Notes: generated from the sequence alone by a model not told the origin. A DNA stretch of 64,000 bases from an uncultured Porphyromonadaceae bacterium (GCA_900538705.1 UPZG01000001.1:868001-932000), one strand, 5' to 3'. Shown: positions 26,836 to 36,119, counted from the stretch's first letter. Program-made: numbers and translations.

Positions 26836-27288
26836 TTACTTGTCGTTTTGTTGTAACAAGAAGGTATCGATGATTTTTATAAGTTCATCTTTAGGTATGG
26901 CACCCATAGAGCCTTGCGGATTACCCTGCATGGGGCAGAATAAGAAAGCCGGTATAGATGTTACACCGAAAGCAGAAGCAAGTTCTTCCTCTTTGTCAAC
27001 GTCGATTTTGTAAATATCTATTTTGCCGGAATATTGTGCGGCAAGTTCGTCTAATATGGGAGCCATCTTCCGGCAGGGCCCACACCACGAAGCTGTAAAG
27101 TCAATGATGCAAGGCCGTTTCCCGAGGAATTGCCACGTGTCGGGATTTTTTTCATAATTGACAACCAGTTCCAGAAACTCTTGTTTAGTAATATATTTGG
27201 CTTGCGATTGCTTGTTTTCGCTTTGGGCGCAGGCTGTCATAAATAGTGTGCTGGCAGCGAGCAGCGCGATGGTGAAAATTCTTTTCAT
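26836..27288 (-). CDS. thioredoxin-family lipoprotein
   Basis: A 150-residue protein with lipobox FMTAC (Cys20) and a thioredoxin fold. The redox motif is WCGPC (Cys69 and Cys72), with the cis-proline in VTSIPAFLF. A periplasm-facing anchored thioredoxin suits disulfide reduction or exchange in the envelope. It sits between a GNAT gene and a serine hydrolase gene; the 39- and 16-base gaps suggest one transcript. Confidence 0.92.
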   Translation of the reverse strand: MKRIFTIALLAASTLFMTACAQSENKQSQAKYITKQEFLELVVNYEKNPDTWQFLGKRPCIIDFTASWCGPCRKMAPILDELAAQYSGKIDIYKIDVDKEEELASAFGVTSIPAFLFCPMQGNPQGSMGAIPKDELIKIIDTFLLQQNDK

Positions 27289-27327
27289 AGTTTCTATCTT
27301 TTTAAATATAACGTTTTGTAAATAAAA

Positions 27328-28356
27328 TCAGTCGAGCATAAGGGTTACATAAGGTGCTATAGGTTTTATGTGGTATAAGTCGGCCTCCTCTTGTCCGAAA
27401 AGCAGCCGGGCAAGATGGTCTGTCGGAACCCTTACAATACTCTCTGTAGAGTGGTGCGCGTAGGACAGTGAGCCATTGGCAATATGCCATATTCCGTTAT
27501 TGTGGTGTATCAGAGCATCTTCTACAGCCAGCGTTATCTCTGTTTCGGGGTGAGCCATCGCCCATTGTTCCAATATACCAGGTACATTGGTAATGCGTAT
27601 CATGGCACGCGGAGTTCCGGTTGTAGACGGCCGATTGTAGACAATACGTCGGTTGCCGTAGTGTTTGCCTAGGCAGAAAAGCAATGCCGATGTTGCAGTG
27701 TCGGATGTCGCTACGTACTCTTTGACAATAACTTTATCGGGAGTGGGGATTACCCATGCAATGGCACACGGAACTCCGTCTGGCGCGGCTATAGTATGTA
27801 CGTGCCCACCCGAAAGCCTGAGGTCGGCAAGTATAATATAATAGTCGGGGCGCATGTGCAATACTGAAGCATCGCGCTTGCGACATAGTTTGTCATACAA
27901 CTTGTGTTGCTTATCGGCCGGAATCTTACATTCATGGTAGCCGTGTGGCATAGCATCGGGTACCTTGGGCGACTCTTCTATCGTGTAGCTTATGGTGGTA
28001 AAACCGCTGTGAGCATAGTAGTCAAACAACCAGGGCTCGGCAGGAATAAGCAGGCTCATCGTAATGCCCTTGGAGCAGAGTTCTTGTAAGGTATGGTTAA
28101 GTAACCGACGCATGAGGCCTTTGTTGCGCTCTTGCGGAGCAGTGGCTACACCCGCAATATAGGCGCAGTCAAACTCCCGCCCCCAAGCTGTAAATGTATA
28201 AGGCAACGCTTGAAGCATGGCCAGTAATTGGCCCTCACGTTCGTAGGCACGTAGGGTAGCAGGATTGTAAACATGGTCGAAAAAAAGCCGCACAAACGAT
28301 TCATTATCGTGGAAGCATGTTTGCCACAGCTTTATAACTTGCTCACAAGTTGCCAT
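27328..28356 (-). CDS. GNAT N-acetyltransferase (Eis-like)
   Basis: A 342-residue acetyltransferase. The CoA-binding signature is GVATAPQERNKGLMRRLLNHTLQ, with a preceding beta-strand AYIAGVA. The middle and C-terminal parts look like the second GNAT domain and sterol-carrier-like tail of Eis proteins. The start at 28356 is favoured since the upstream frame crosses its leader; the promoter at 28464-28494 gives a leader of about 100 bases. Substrate is unknown. Confidence 0.85.
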   Translation of the reverse strand: MATCEQVIKLWQTCFHDNESFVRLFFDHVYNPATLRAYEREGQLLAMLQALPYTFTAWGREFDCAYIAGVATAPQERNKGLMRRLLNHTLQELCSKGITMSLLIPAEPWLFDYYAHSGFTTISYTIEESPKVPDAMPHGYHECKIPADKQHKLYDKLCRKRDASVLHMRPDYYIILADLRLSGGHVHTIAAPDGVPCAIAWVIPTPDKVIVKEYVATSDTATSALLFCLGKHYGNRRIVYNRPSTTGTPRAMIRITNVPGILEQWAMAHPETEITLAVEDALIHHNNGIWHIANGSLSYAHHSTESIVRVPTDHLARLLFGQEEADLYHIKPIAPYVTLMLD

Positions 28357-28463
28357 AGTATGGATGTATTTTCGAATAGTAAAATAAAAAGGAAAGCAAG
28401 CGTCGACACAAATAAAAACAAAATATCTGTGTGTTGCCCGACAAAACCGCATCCTATATTTTA

Positions 28464-28494
28464 CAAAGATAGCAAAAGGTATGGGTAAAGCAAA
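28464..28494 (-). promoter_or_regulatory. promoter of the GNAT-thioredoxin-hydrolase operon
   Basis: On the minus strand: TTTG (28494-28491), 19 bases, TATCTTTG (28471-28464). A full consensus match. Confidence 0.85.
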
Positions 28495-28513
28495 TTATTG
28501 AAGCAAGAAAAAC

Positions 28514-28555
28514 AAAAGAGACCGACTCAAACAAATTTTGATATCGGTCTCTTTT
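28514..28555 (-). terminator. terminator of tRNA-Ser
   Basis: Perfect 12-base arms (28514-28525, 28544-28555) rich in A/T at the ends, immediately after the 3' end of the tRNA gene. Confidence 0.85.
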
Positions 28556-28556
28556 G

Positions 28557-28643
28557 CGGAAAGAGGGGGATTCGAACCCCCGGTACCCATTCGAGTACGT
28601 CAGTTTAGCAAACTGGTGGTTTCAGCCACTCACCCATCTTTCC
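28557..28643 (-). tRNA. tRNA-Ser (GCT)
   Basis: An 87-nt class II tRNA. Acceptor arms GGAAAGA and TCTTTCC pair with discriminator G. The anticodon loop TTGCTAA gives anticodon GCT, reading AGC and AGT. A long variable arm and the T-loop GGTTCGAATCC are visible. No CCA is encoded. Promoter and terminator flank it closely, so it is transcribed alone. Confidence 0.97.
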
Positions 28644-28678
28644 ATTGGGAGGAATTACTCCTTTTGCCAAATGCGATG

Positions 28679-28709
28679 CAAAGATAGCGTTCTATATCTG
28701 TTTATGCAA
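28679..28709 (-). promoter_or_regulatory. promoter of tRNA-Ser
   Basis: On the minus strand: TTG (28709-28707), 20 bases, TATCTTTG (28686-28679), about 36 bases before the mature 5' end. Confidence 0.85.
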
Positions 28710-29061
28710 GTTTTTTAGATGTTTTCTGCAAATAAAAAATGTATGGGAGGTTAACTCTCTTGTTATCAGTAGCGAAAAGGTTACGTTATATATATTGTTG
28801 CCTTTATGCATTGGAGCCATGTGTTTCTGTATCAGGGGGCGTTAGATGCTTCATGTGAGATTGAGATTTTCTGTTTTTACTGTCTATATGTATGGAGATA
28901 GCTTTTATATCAACTCTTTTTATATAGGACGGGTAGCCGATATGATGTATTGTTTCACACAAAATAATCCTAAAAAATAATGAAACGGCAAGCTACATGT
29001 GTATATAAATTTGTATTTTTGAATTTCATTGAGCATCAGGCACAATATTGATACAATAATC
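28710..29061. other. gap between tRNA-Ser and the M23-like gene
   Basis: About 350 AT-rich bases without a supported gene. A TATTTTTG at 29014-29021, without a clear -33 box, may be the -7 element of the downstream gene. Confidence 0.4.
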
Positions 29062-29916
29062 ATGGGAAAAAAAGGTAAACCGGGTTTTTGGAAGCGGATG
29101 CAAACGCGCTACAAGTTGTCGCTTTTTAACGAGAATACGCTCGAGGAGGTATGGACTATACATGTTTCGAGGGTAGGAGCTACTGTAGCGGCGATTGTTA
29201 TAGTATCTCTCATTGTGGTTTTGGTACTTTCGTTTGTCTTGGGGACACCCGCACGTACGTTATTGCCGGGTTATTTGCGTACCGAAGATCGCCGGCAGAT
29301 GATAGATAATACTTTGCGGATAGATTCGCTTATGGAAGAGATGCAAGTTCGTGACTCGTATCTTGCCAATATCCATGCTATTCTCACCGGCGAAGTTCAG
29401 GTCGACAGTTTGCACCCCAACTCCGATACGACACATGTATGGCAACCCGATATTCTTACCAAGGCTTCGCCGGAAAGCGAGGCATTTGCCGATGCCTATG
29501 AGCAGGAAGAGCGTTTTATGCTCAATACATTGCCAAAGCCCGATGAGGGGTTGGTTTTCTATCCCCCGGCCAAAGGAGCTGTAACACGACATTACGATGC
29601 GGGCAAAACGAGTTATGGTATTGAGATACAGACAGCTCGGAGAGCTGCGGCCTCGGCTGTACTCGATGGTTCGGTAGTGTCGGTCTCTTATACCATAGAA
29701 AATGGGTATGTTGTTATTCTACAGCATAATAATAATTACATGAGCATCTATCGTAACAATATAGAAGTTTTGCGTAAAGAGGGTGATGTTGTTGAGGCCG
29801 GTGAGAAAATTGCTATTATAGGATTGCCTGGTGACAATGGGAACGGAGCTGTTGCCGAGTTTGAACTTTGGCATTCAGGTATCCCGCTCGACCCTGAGAA
29901 ACATATTGTATTCTGA
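29062..29916 (+). CDS. M23/LytM-fold membrane protein with lost zinc ligands
   Basis: A 284-residue inner-membrane protein: basic N-terminus, one membrane helix (about 41-63), a helical linker, and a C-terminal LytM fold (about 165-280). The expected zinc motifs are replaced: HxGxD by SYGIE, YAH by YRN, and HLHFE by VAEFE. The glycine-turn segments around them are conserved, so this is probably an EnvC/NlpD-like activator of cell-wall hydrolases, not an enzyme (inference). The start at 29062 (MGKKGKPGFW) is preferred to 29029, which lies too close to the putative -7 element. Confidence 0.8.
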   Translation: MGKKGKPGFWKRMQTRYKLSLFNENTLEEVWTIHVSRVGATVAAIVIVSLIVVLVLSFVLGTPARTLLPGYLRTEDRRQMIDNTLRIDSLMEEMQVRDSYLANIHAILTGEVQVDSLHPNSDTTHVWQPDILTKASPESEAFADAYEQEERFMLNTLPKPDEGLVFYPPAKGAVTRHYDAGKTSYGIEIQTARRAAASAVLDGSVVSVSYTIENGYVVILQHNNNYMSIYRNNIEVLRKEGDVVEAGEKIAIIGLPGDNGNGAVAEFELWHSGIPLDPEKHIVF

Positions 29917-29936
29917 TGTATAAGTAATAAATAAAA

Positions 29937-29975
29937 AATCCTTGCTCCATGAACTTTTGGGGCAAGGGTTTGTTT
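29937..29975 (+). terminator. terminator after the M23-like gene
   Basis: 12-base arms (29937-29948, 29959-29970) with two G-U pairs and a T-rich tail. The stretch from here to 30194 contains no supported gene. Confidence 0.8.
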
Positions 29976-30194
29976 TATTGTCAAATGACGTGGTTACCGT
30001 GGCGACGGGATGACACCATAGTCATCATTGCTTCTATCGGCAGAACGGACACAGCTCTTATTGTATATGCAAGTCGTTTTGTCGGTTCCCCAGCAACGAC
30101 ATTCTTGTTTTTGTGTGTTTCATTGGTATTATTATTTCCTTATCAAGCCCTTTGGGCAATCGATAAGATTCCTCTTTCTTGTTTTTGATAGTGT

Positions 30195-30231
30195 AAAAGC
30201 TGCATCGTGACGATGCGGCTTTTATTTTTAT
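30195..30231 (+). terminator. hairpin next to the mltG 3' end
   Basis: 13-base arms (30195-30207, 30211-30223) with one G-U pair, a TGA loop and a T-rich 3' side that overlaps the last bases of mltG. A/T tracts on both sides make bidirectional use likely. Confidence 0.7.
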
Positions 30232-31277
30232 TTGATATTGCGTTTGTTGAGGGCTGCGTGGTATTTCGCTGCGTTGCGGTTGTGTTCTTGTAAGGAGCTG
30301 GCAAAAAGATGGTATCCCGAAAAATCGTCCTTGGCACACATATACAGATAGTTATGATGTCTATAGTGTAATACGGCATCTAATGCTTGCTTTGACGGAA
30401 TGCGTATGGGCGATGGCGGCAGTCCGACGTATAGATATGTGTTGTAAGGAGAGTCGGTCGATAAATGTTTCGCCAGAATGCGGCGTAGAGAGAAGTCGCC
30501 TACTGCATATTTTACCGTGGGGTCGGCTTGTAGCAGCATGCCTCGGTGCAGGCGGTTGATGTATAGTCCTGCTACGACAGGCATTTCGTCGGGCTTTATC
30601 GTCTCTTCTTCTACAATCGATGCCAATACGGATACTTCTAAGGGCGATAGTCCGGCCTTTTCGGCCAATTGCTTACGTTCGTCGTTCCAAAACAGTTCAT
30701 AATAATAGTGTATACGGTCTAAGAAGCGGCGGGGCGATACAGTCCAGTAAAACTCATATGTATCGGGAATAAACATGGCCGTGATGGTTGTTGTGTCGAA
30801 TCCATACGAGTGGCATACCGATGAGTCGGATAGGAGAGTTGCAATACTGTCGGGACTCATGTAGAACGTGTCGCCTATGCGCTTGGTAAGTTGCTCTTTT
30901 GTACGTAAGTTGTTGAAGGTAAACCGTATGGGCGTTTCGCTGCCGGCCGTCAGTTTGCGAGCCGCTTTATAGATAGAGAGTGTAGGCGACAGCTCGTAAT
31001 ATCCGCATCGCTCATTATCTTCAGTCCCGTATCCCATATATTCCATGAGGGTTGTTACACGTTTTGCAGTGGTTGGTGGAATGTATTGCGACAATTGGCT
31101 GCATACCGAGTCTATAGGTAATCCGGGAGTGAGGTATATGCAAGCTTTCTTTTCGCCTATGGTGTCGTACATGTACACTTTGCATATCCATCCGGCCATT
31201 GCCACTATGAGTATAAGAAACGTTGCTATGATGGTTATCCAAAGCACTTTGCTACCTGTTGGTTTATTCTTCATCAT
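30228..31277 (-). CDS. mltG: endolytic transglycosylase MltG
   Basis: A 349-residue YceG-family protein that cuts nascent glycan strands at the inner membrane. One membrane helix lies near the N-terminus (residues about 12-32), then LysM-like and catalytic parts. The family signature is VEEETIKPDEMPVVAGLYINRL followed by LQADPTVKYA, with the catalytic Glu in the first segment, and GLPPSPI near the end. It begins 25 bases after the upstream glycosyltransferase stop, so both share a transcript. Confidence 0.94.
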   Translation of the reverse strand: MMKNKPTGSKVLWITIIATFLILIVAMAGWICKVYMYDTIGEKKACIYLTPGLPIDSVCSQLSQYIPPTTAKRVTTLMEYMGYGTEDNERCGYYELSPTLSIYKAARKLTAGSETPIRFTFNNLRTKEQLTKRIGDTFYMSPDSIATLLSDSSVCHSYGFDTTTITAMFIPDTYEFYWTVSPRRFLDRIHYYYELFWNDERKQLAEKAGLSPLEVSVLASIVEEETIKPDEMPVVAGLYINRLHRGMLLQADPTVKYAVGDFSLRRILAKHLSTDSPYNTYLYVGLPPSPIRIPSKQALDAVLHYRHHNYLYMCAKDDFSGYHLFASSLQEHNRNAAKYHAALNKRNIK

Positions 31278-31302
31278 TGTTATTTTGTTGTTGTACAAAA
31301 AG

Positions 31303-32136
31303 TTACTTCTTTTTTATGGTATCTTTATATCCCAATTCATCTAGCAGCTGCCTGTTCCATAACGACCGCTCTTTATCGTATATCCATCCCCATTTGTTGA
31401 AATATTTTATCATGTTTACGATATGTATCCATAGCATCTTTACATTCTTGTATGATGCTGCTTTATGAGCATGTACTATGGTTACCTCAGGCCAAAACAT
31501 GGTACGGTAATAGCGATGCATTCGACGCGTGATGTCGATATCTTCGGGATACATGAAAAAACGTTCATCGAAGAGCCCTACCTTATCGAAGCAGGATACT
31601 CTGAAGAACATGAAACTGCCCTGATGATAGGCGACGTTTATTGCCTCTTGATGGTTGTTGAATGTAAGACAATAGCGACTGTCCATAGGGGCTACTATAC
31701 TTGCAGGCAGAAATCGTCTGAAAAGCAGATTGGCGGGGGTCGGTAATAGTCTCACTACATATTGCAGTTTACCATCGGGATAAATTACGTTGGGTATAAG
31801 TTGGGCTACGTCGTGGTTGGCTTCCATGTAGCGGGTTATCTTTTCTATGATACCTTCGTCGAAATATACATCGGAATTGATAACCAAGTGGTAGTCGGCT
31901 TGCAGATTTTGAGCTTTTCTTATAGCAACATTATGTCCCGCACCATAGCCCATGTTTTTACCATTGAAAATGTACTCTACTTCGGGCCATTGCTTGCAAA
32001 AGGTGCGTAATTCGTCGCTTGGCGAATTGTCGCTCACGTAGATGGGAGCAATGCTGTTACAACGCATCGAATGTATACACCGAGACAATTCATCGTGGGC
32101 GGTCTTGTAGGTTACAATAGATGCGGAGATAATCAT
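31303..32136 (-). CDS. family 2 glycosyltransferase (rhamnosyltransferase-like)
   Basis: A 277-residue GT-A enzyme. The N-terminal nucleotide-sugar site begins ASIVTYKT and continues with VSDNSPSDEL; the metal motif is NSDVYF (DxD variant). The acceptor region contains GSFMFFRVSCFDKVGLFDERFFMYPEDIDI, with the ED(x)D catalytic-base motif. Such enzymes add sugars to O-antigen or capsule. A minus-strand TACCTTTG lies at 32195-32188, about 50 bases upstream. Confidence 0.9.
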   Translation of the reverse strand: MIISASIVTYKTAHDELSRCIHSMRCNSIAPIYVSDNSPSDELRTFCKQWPEVEYIFNGKNMGYGAGHNVAIRKAQNLQADYHLVINSDVYFDEGIIEKITRYMEANHDVAQLIPNVIYPDGKLQYVVRLLPTPANLLFRRFLPASIVAPMDSRYCLTFNNHQEAINVAYHQGSFMFFRVSCFDKVGLFDERFFMYPEDIDITRRMHRYYRTMFWPEVTIVHAHKAASYKNVKMLWIHIVNMIKYFNKWGWIYDKERSLWNRQLLDELGYKDTIKKK

Positions 32137-32443
32137 ACTTAATGCAGTCCTTTGCTATGTGGAAACTATGCCATAATGTAATATGTGCAAAGGTAGCACA
32201 AACAACGGCAAAATGAAATAAAGCGCAGCTTTTAATTTCATTTTACAGAAGTGGGTTATGTCATAAATGATGGAGAGGTTCTCTTTGTATGCTTTGTTTA
32301 TGTATTCTAAATTACGTCGATAATGCGTGTGGTTGAACAGAATTACCGGCAAGTTGTTCTATTACCAAAGCGCGTGTGGCAGGGCATGGCTGCCCGGCGG
32401 CATGTGCCAGAGAAAATGATTTATCAATTAAATTTATCAAGAC
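32137..32443. other. divergent gap between glycosyltransferase and OmpA-like genes
   Basis: A 307-base divergent region. It holds the leftward promoter element just mentioned. Toward the right, GC-rich short hairpins at about 32370-32415 lie in the leader of the OmpA-like gene. No full rightward promoter match was found. Confidence 0.4.
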
Positions 32444-33616
32444 ATGAGAATGAAACTAATCCCTTATCGGGTGGCAGCAATGGCTGTTGTGGCGTTGCTA
32501 GCGTCGCAGCCTGCCGCAAAAGCGCAGGTAATGGTAGAAGAAGAGGAGGTCGTGGAATGGGTACCGGGCAAGGCGCATTATTATGCCGAGAGCGCTCTTG
32601 ATAACTGGTATATATCGGCAGGTGCCGGTACGCAGACTTTTTTTACCGAACATGAGGGCGACCCCAAGTTTACATTGGCTATGAATTTTGCCGTGGGCAA
32701 ATGGTTTACTCCCAATTTGGGTTTCCGTATGAGCGCAATGGCAGGTGAGTTACATTTTAATCAACCCGGACAGGTAGCGTCAATGAAGTATACGGCAGCA
32801 TACATGGATGTGCTGTGGAACATGACGGCCGCTTGTTGTGGATATAATGAGAATCGCGTCTTTTCGTTTATACCCTTCATAGGTTTAGGTGCTGCATATG
32901 GCTGGGATCATAGCAATGGCCTGAAACACTCCTATGCATTACCGGTGACGGGAGGTTTCAAAATAAACTTCAGATTGGCTCATTATGTCGATTTGTTTAT
33001 GGAGGCTCGTGCAACAGGATTTACCGACCAGTTTAATGGCATTGTGCGTGGTCGCCAGATTGAGATGGTGGCTTCGGCTGTGGCCGGTATTACATTTAAG
33101 TTCCGTCACGACCGCTTCAAAGCTTATGATGCTTATGCCGACCGTGCAGCAATTACCGAACTGAATCGTCGTACCAATCAATTGCGTGCCGAGTTGGAGG
33201 CTTGCCGCTCGCGTAAAGTAGAGTGCCCGCCTTGTCCTGAGCCAGCGGTAGAAGAGGTCGTTGTTGTACAACCTGCTCCTTGCCAAGGAACAATTACGGC
33301 ATCGGTAGCATTTGCTATCAATAGTTCTACTGTATCACAACGTGAAATGGTTAACGTATATAACGTTGCTCAGTGGCTCAAAGAAAATCCTGAATGTAAT
33401 GTAACCATTACCGGTTATGCCGATAAAGATACCGGAACGGCAGCATATAACATGCAGCTCAGTAAGAAGCGTGCCGAGAGCGTAGCCAAATTGCTCGTCG
33501 AGAAATACGGTATTTCATCGAAGCGTATTAACGTAGTGGGCGAGGGTAGCAATGTACAACCGTTCCCGCAAGATAATAATTGGAACCGTATTGTTATCTT
33601 CACCGGCGGTGAGTGA
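32444..33616 (+). CDS. OmpA-family outer membrane protein
   Basis: A 390-residue outer-membrane protein: signal peptide (about 1-28), an eight-stranded barrel (about 45-230) with alternating aromatic strands, a linker with cysteines and glutamates (VECPPCPEPAVEE), and a C-terminal peptidoglycan-binding OmpA domain. The last contains SVAFAINSSTVSQ, ITGYADKDTGTAAYN and LSKKRAESVAKLL with the Asp and Arg that hold diaminopimelate. It probably tethers the outer membrane to the wall. A second ATG at 32450 is an equally good start. Confidence 0.93.
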   Translation: MRMKLIPYRVAAMAVVALLASQPAAKAQVMVEEEEVVEWVPGKAHYYAESALDNWYISAGAGTQTFFTEHEGDPKFTLAMNFAVGKWFTPNLGFRMSAMAGELHFNQPGQVASMKYTAAYMDVLWNMTAACCGYNENRVFSFIPFIGLGAAYGWDHSNGLKHSYALPVTGGFKINFRLAHYVDLFMEARATGFTDQFNGIVRGRQIEMVASAVAGITFKFRHDRFKAYDAYADRAAITELNRRTNQLRAELEACRSRKVECPPCPEPAVEEVVVVQPAPCQGTITASVAFAINSSTVSQREMVNVYNVAQWLKENPECNVTITGYADKDTGTAAYNMQLSKKRAESVAKLLVEKYGISSKRINVVGEGSNVQPFPQDNNWNRIVIFTGGE

Positions 33617-33783
33617 TAATAACTTCATACTCATATAAGTCCTGACTCCGATAGCTTGTCGAGACGCGTGCCGCGATGTGCCGGCTTTAAGTTTTGTATT
33701 TAATGAAACAGATGCGCCAACCGGCAAATGCAGCTACTGCCGACGGTAACGTATCTTGGCAAACTATCGGAATTATTTAATGG

Positions 33784-33823
33784 CACGGGGGTGAGAACGT
33801 ATACAACAGTTCTCGCCCCCGTG
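33784..33823 (+). terminator. long hairpin downstream of the OmpA-like gene
   Basis: 15-base GC-rich arms (33784-33798, 33809-33823) with one G-U pair. There is little T tract, so it may stabilise the 3' end instead of terminating. Nothing else is seen between the stop codon and this hairpin. Confidence 0.5.
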
Positions 33824-33969
33824 TCGTGAATATATACTTATTTGTCCTGCAGTTTATAACAAGGTACTACAGCAAAGGCATTATAAGGAACAACTCCTAT
33901 TATATATCAAGTTGTGTAAATACTCGCATGGCTGAATAATAATAATTTATAATATCGAAAGAAGCTATA

Positions 33970-33998
33970 TTGTTATGACGCATATTTCTTTATCTTTG
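33970..33998 (+). promoter_or_regulatory. promoter of a candidate small gene
   Basis: TTG at 33970-33972, 18 bases, TATCTTTG at 33991-33998, 12 bases before an ATG. Confidence 0.6.
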
Positions 33999-34010
33999 TA
34001 AAAAGGGAAT

Positions 34011-34133
34011 ATGTTGTATAGATTACAGAGAAACAATGCTGTAAATATGCAAGATATTAATCTTGAACGAATAGTAAACCTAAAGTTAATTTATCAAGAA
34101 GAAGAAAAAACAGGCATTTATGAAGAATACTAA
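34011..34133 (+). CDS. candidate 40-residue protein
   Basis: A 40-codon frame with its own promoter just upstream and an intrinsic terminator 65 bases downstream. The product is charged and helix-prone (LERIVNLKLIYQEEEKTG in the second half) with no signal peptide or membrane segment. I do not recognise it. The leader is very short, AAAAGGGAAT before the ATG. It could be a true small protein, a leader peptide, or part of a regulatory RNA of about 240 nt. Confidence 0.4.
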   Translation: MLYRLQRNNAVNMQDINLERIVNLKLIYQEEEKTGIYEEY

Positions 34134-34197
34134 TTCCGCATATTCCTTCTAGTTTATAAGCAGTAAAAATATATAAATTTTTTCTATAATAAGCATT

Positions 34198-34247
34198 AAA
34201 GAGTTCTGATATAATCCCTGAAAAGATTGTAACAGAACTCTTTTCTT
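34198..34247 (+). terminator. terminator of the candidate small gene
   Basis: 11-base perfect arms (34198-34208, 34233-34243) and a T-rich tail. It points rightwards, where no other gene would use it. Confidence 0.7.
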
Positions 34248-34304
34248 ATTTTGAATGATAATGTTTTTACAACACTAAGTTTACATCCTTCGAAGTAGAC
34301 ATGG

Positions 34305-35642
34305 TCATCGCAACAACTTCAATGTGGTTGTTGCGCATTTGACAATATAGATACCGCGAGGCAAAGAGGTGATGTCGAGTGTTGTGCCGTTCATGATACG
34401 ATGTCCCATGGTGTTATATAGTTGTAGTGTAGAGCCATCGGTAGCAGTAAGCGTATTGCCTTGGCGGCATATGGCAGCTCTACTTTTATTGGGCAGCAAT
34501 GCAGTGGGATAATTGCCGGTGGAAAAAGAGTATGAGAATTGTGATGATGCCGAACCATCGGTAAAAGTTACGGCACCGGGAGCCTAGGAAATAGTATAGT
34601 AGGTGTTGAGTTCCAAGCAACTGTTCCAACTGTTTGCATGGAAGGTAATGCTTTGCTTGTCGTTACTGTCAGTTATTTTTATTGCAGCATGAGTTTCACC
34701 ATCGGCTAAGCTCCAGTTTGTGGGTGAGATTGTTATTTTTGAAGTGTCGCACGATGCGATAGTCTGTGCAAAAGAGACGCACATGTGGCTTGTTTGAGCC
34801 ATATCGTCATAAGATATTTCACTATCGGGAAGAGGGTATACGTCAGTACATGGCAGGGTCGTAAATGAGACTGTTTCCGTTATTTCAGAATAGTCCGTAG
34901 ATGTGCCCACGGAACAATAATATGTAGTACTTGGGTGCAAGTTTTCTACTATACACGAGTTGGTTTGCTTATCGTATTCTTCGGTAAACAGACTATCGGT
35001 CGAGGATGTGCAACATTCTTCTACAGAAACGTTTTGCAAGATGATGCGTCCGTTGTTTCCGTATGCTCCATTGAAGTTTGCTATGCCAGCCAGCAATACA
35101 AGCTGCGTACCGGCAGTAAGAGAGAGCTCCTCGACGTACTCTTCTGGTTGGTAATAGTCGTTGCTGTTATGAAATTGTTTATGTAGTAGTAACGTGCCGT
35201 CAGGAGTATTTTCGTAGATATAGAGCGATGCGTACATATCGGCTGCATATGCATATCCCGAAATAGAAATACGGTATAAGCCATCTCGGGGTAGTGCCGG
35301 TAATTTTATATATCCGCGTACTTGTGAGTCTCCCAAACATATACCATCGACATAATATCCCGGGTAGTAAAAAGGTGTGACAGACGAATATTCTATTCCC
35401 ATATCTTCTAAGGCCTGTAAGCAGGCTCCCTGGTCGCCATTTTGGCTGTTTGTATTGTATGTTTGTGCAATGGGTTCAACGACTTCGCCAACTATTACGT
35501 AATAATTTTCAGCATCAGGTATTGTCTCCCATGAGATGATACATGAGGTGCCTGTAATGGCACTAATTGTTATCATACCCTTTCCGTGGAGCGAAAGCAG
35601 ACAGAGAAAAGTAGTAATACATATTCGTAGTGTAAAACTCAT
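34305..35642 (-). pseudogene. secreted type IX cargo protein split by an in-frame TAG
   Basis: The frame from 35642 gives a 352-residue product with a signal peptide (MSFTLRICITTFLCLLSLHG) and fibronectin III-like beta repeats (SWETIPDAENYYVIVGEVV; later STTYYCSVGTS). It stops at a TAG at 34586-34584. The same frame then continues for 92 codons to 34305 and encodes a linker plus a typical type IX sorting domain (LQLYNTMGHRIMNG, then SLPRGIYIVKC). One base change from GAG or CAG would restore a 445-residue protein. Without the tail the product could not be exported through SprA. Upstream frame to 35798 is not used. Sequencing error is the main alternative. Confidence 0.75.
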
Positions 35643-36119
35643 ATTGCATGTTTTTCTTGAGTCTTTTCCTACAGCTGTTTTACTTTTCGTCATGGACGAT
35701 ATACCTTGATAGTTACTGCAAAGTACTCTATCAGTCATTCCATTTGTGCTGTTTTTATGGCTGAATACTTTCAAATGGGATAAAAATAAATGTTTCATAT
35801 TGATGTTTTTATATATTTTGATAATAGGAGTACATGCTATTTTTATGATTATAGTGGAAACTTAGAACAACAAAGATTTTTGATACCTCTCGCGGGCATC
35901 ATATTTTTCATTGCAACAATTTTGGATAATATGTAGAATACATCCCGATATTCCCCCTATTTTTTAATGAGTGAGAAGTATAAAACTTTTTCGTATATAA
36001 CTATTCGCATATAGCGAATAATAATAATAATGTAATGCTTGTTGTATTGAGGCGATAAACTATAAGGAGAAGAATTTCATAGATTTTACACCTCTGGCTG
36101 TAATATGCAAAAAGAGACA
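35643..36119. other. AT-rich gap between the cargo gene and the XRE regulator
   Basis: About 480 bases, very AT-rich. A near-consensus AATCTTTG on the minus strand (35878-35871) could serve the cargo gene. Nothing else is supported. Confidence 0.4.

Noticed and set aside
29949..30188. 79-codon hydrophobic frame between the M23-like gene and mltG
   Set aside because: Starts within a terminator hairpin and has no promoter; composition looks random.
34584..34586. TAG recoding (suppressor or phage-style code) instead of a nonsense mutation
   Set aside because: Neighbouring genes read normally, only one such TAG is seen, and no suppressor tRNA is in the window.
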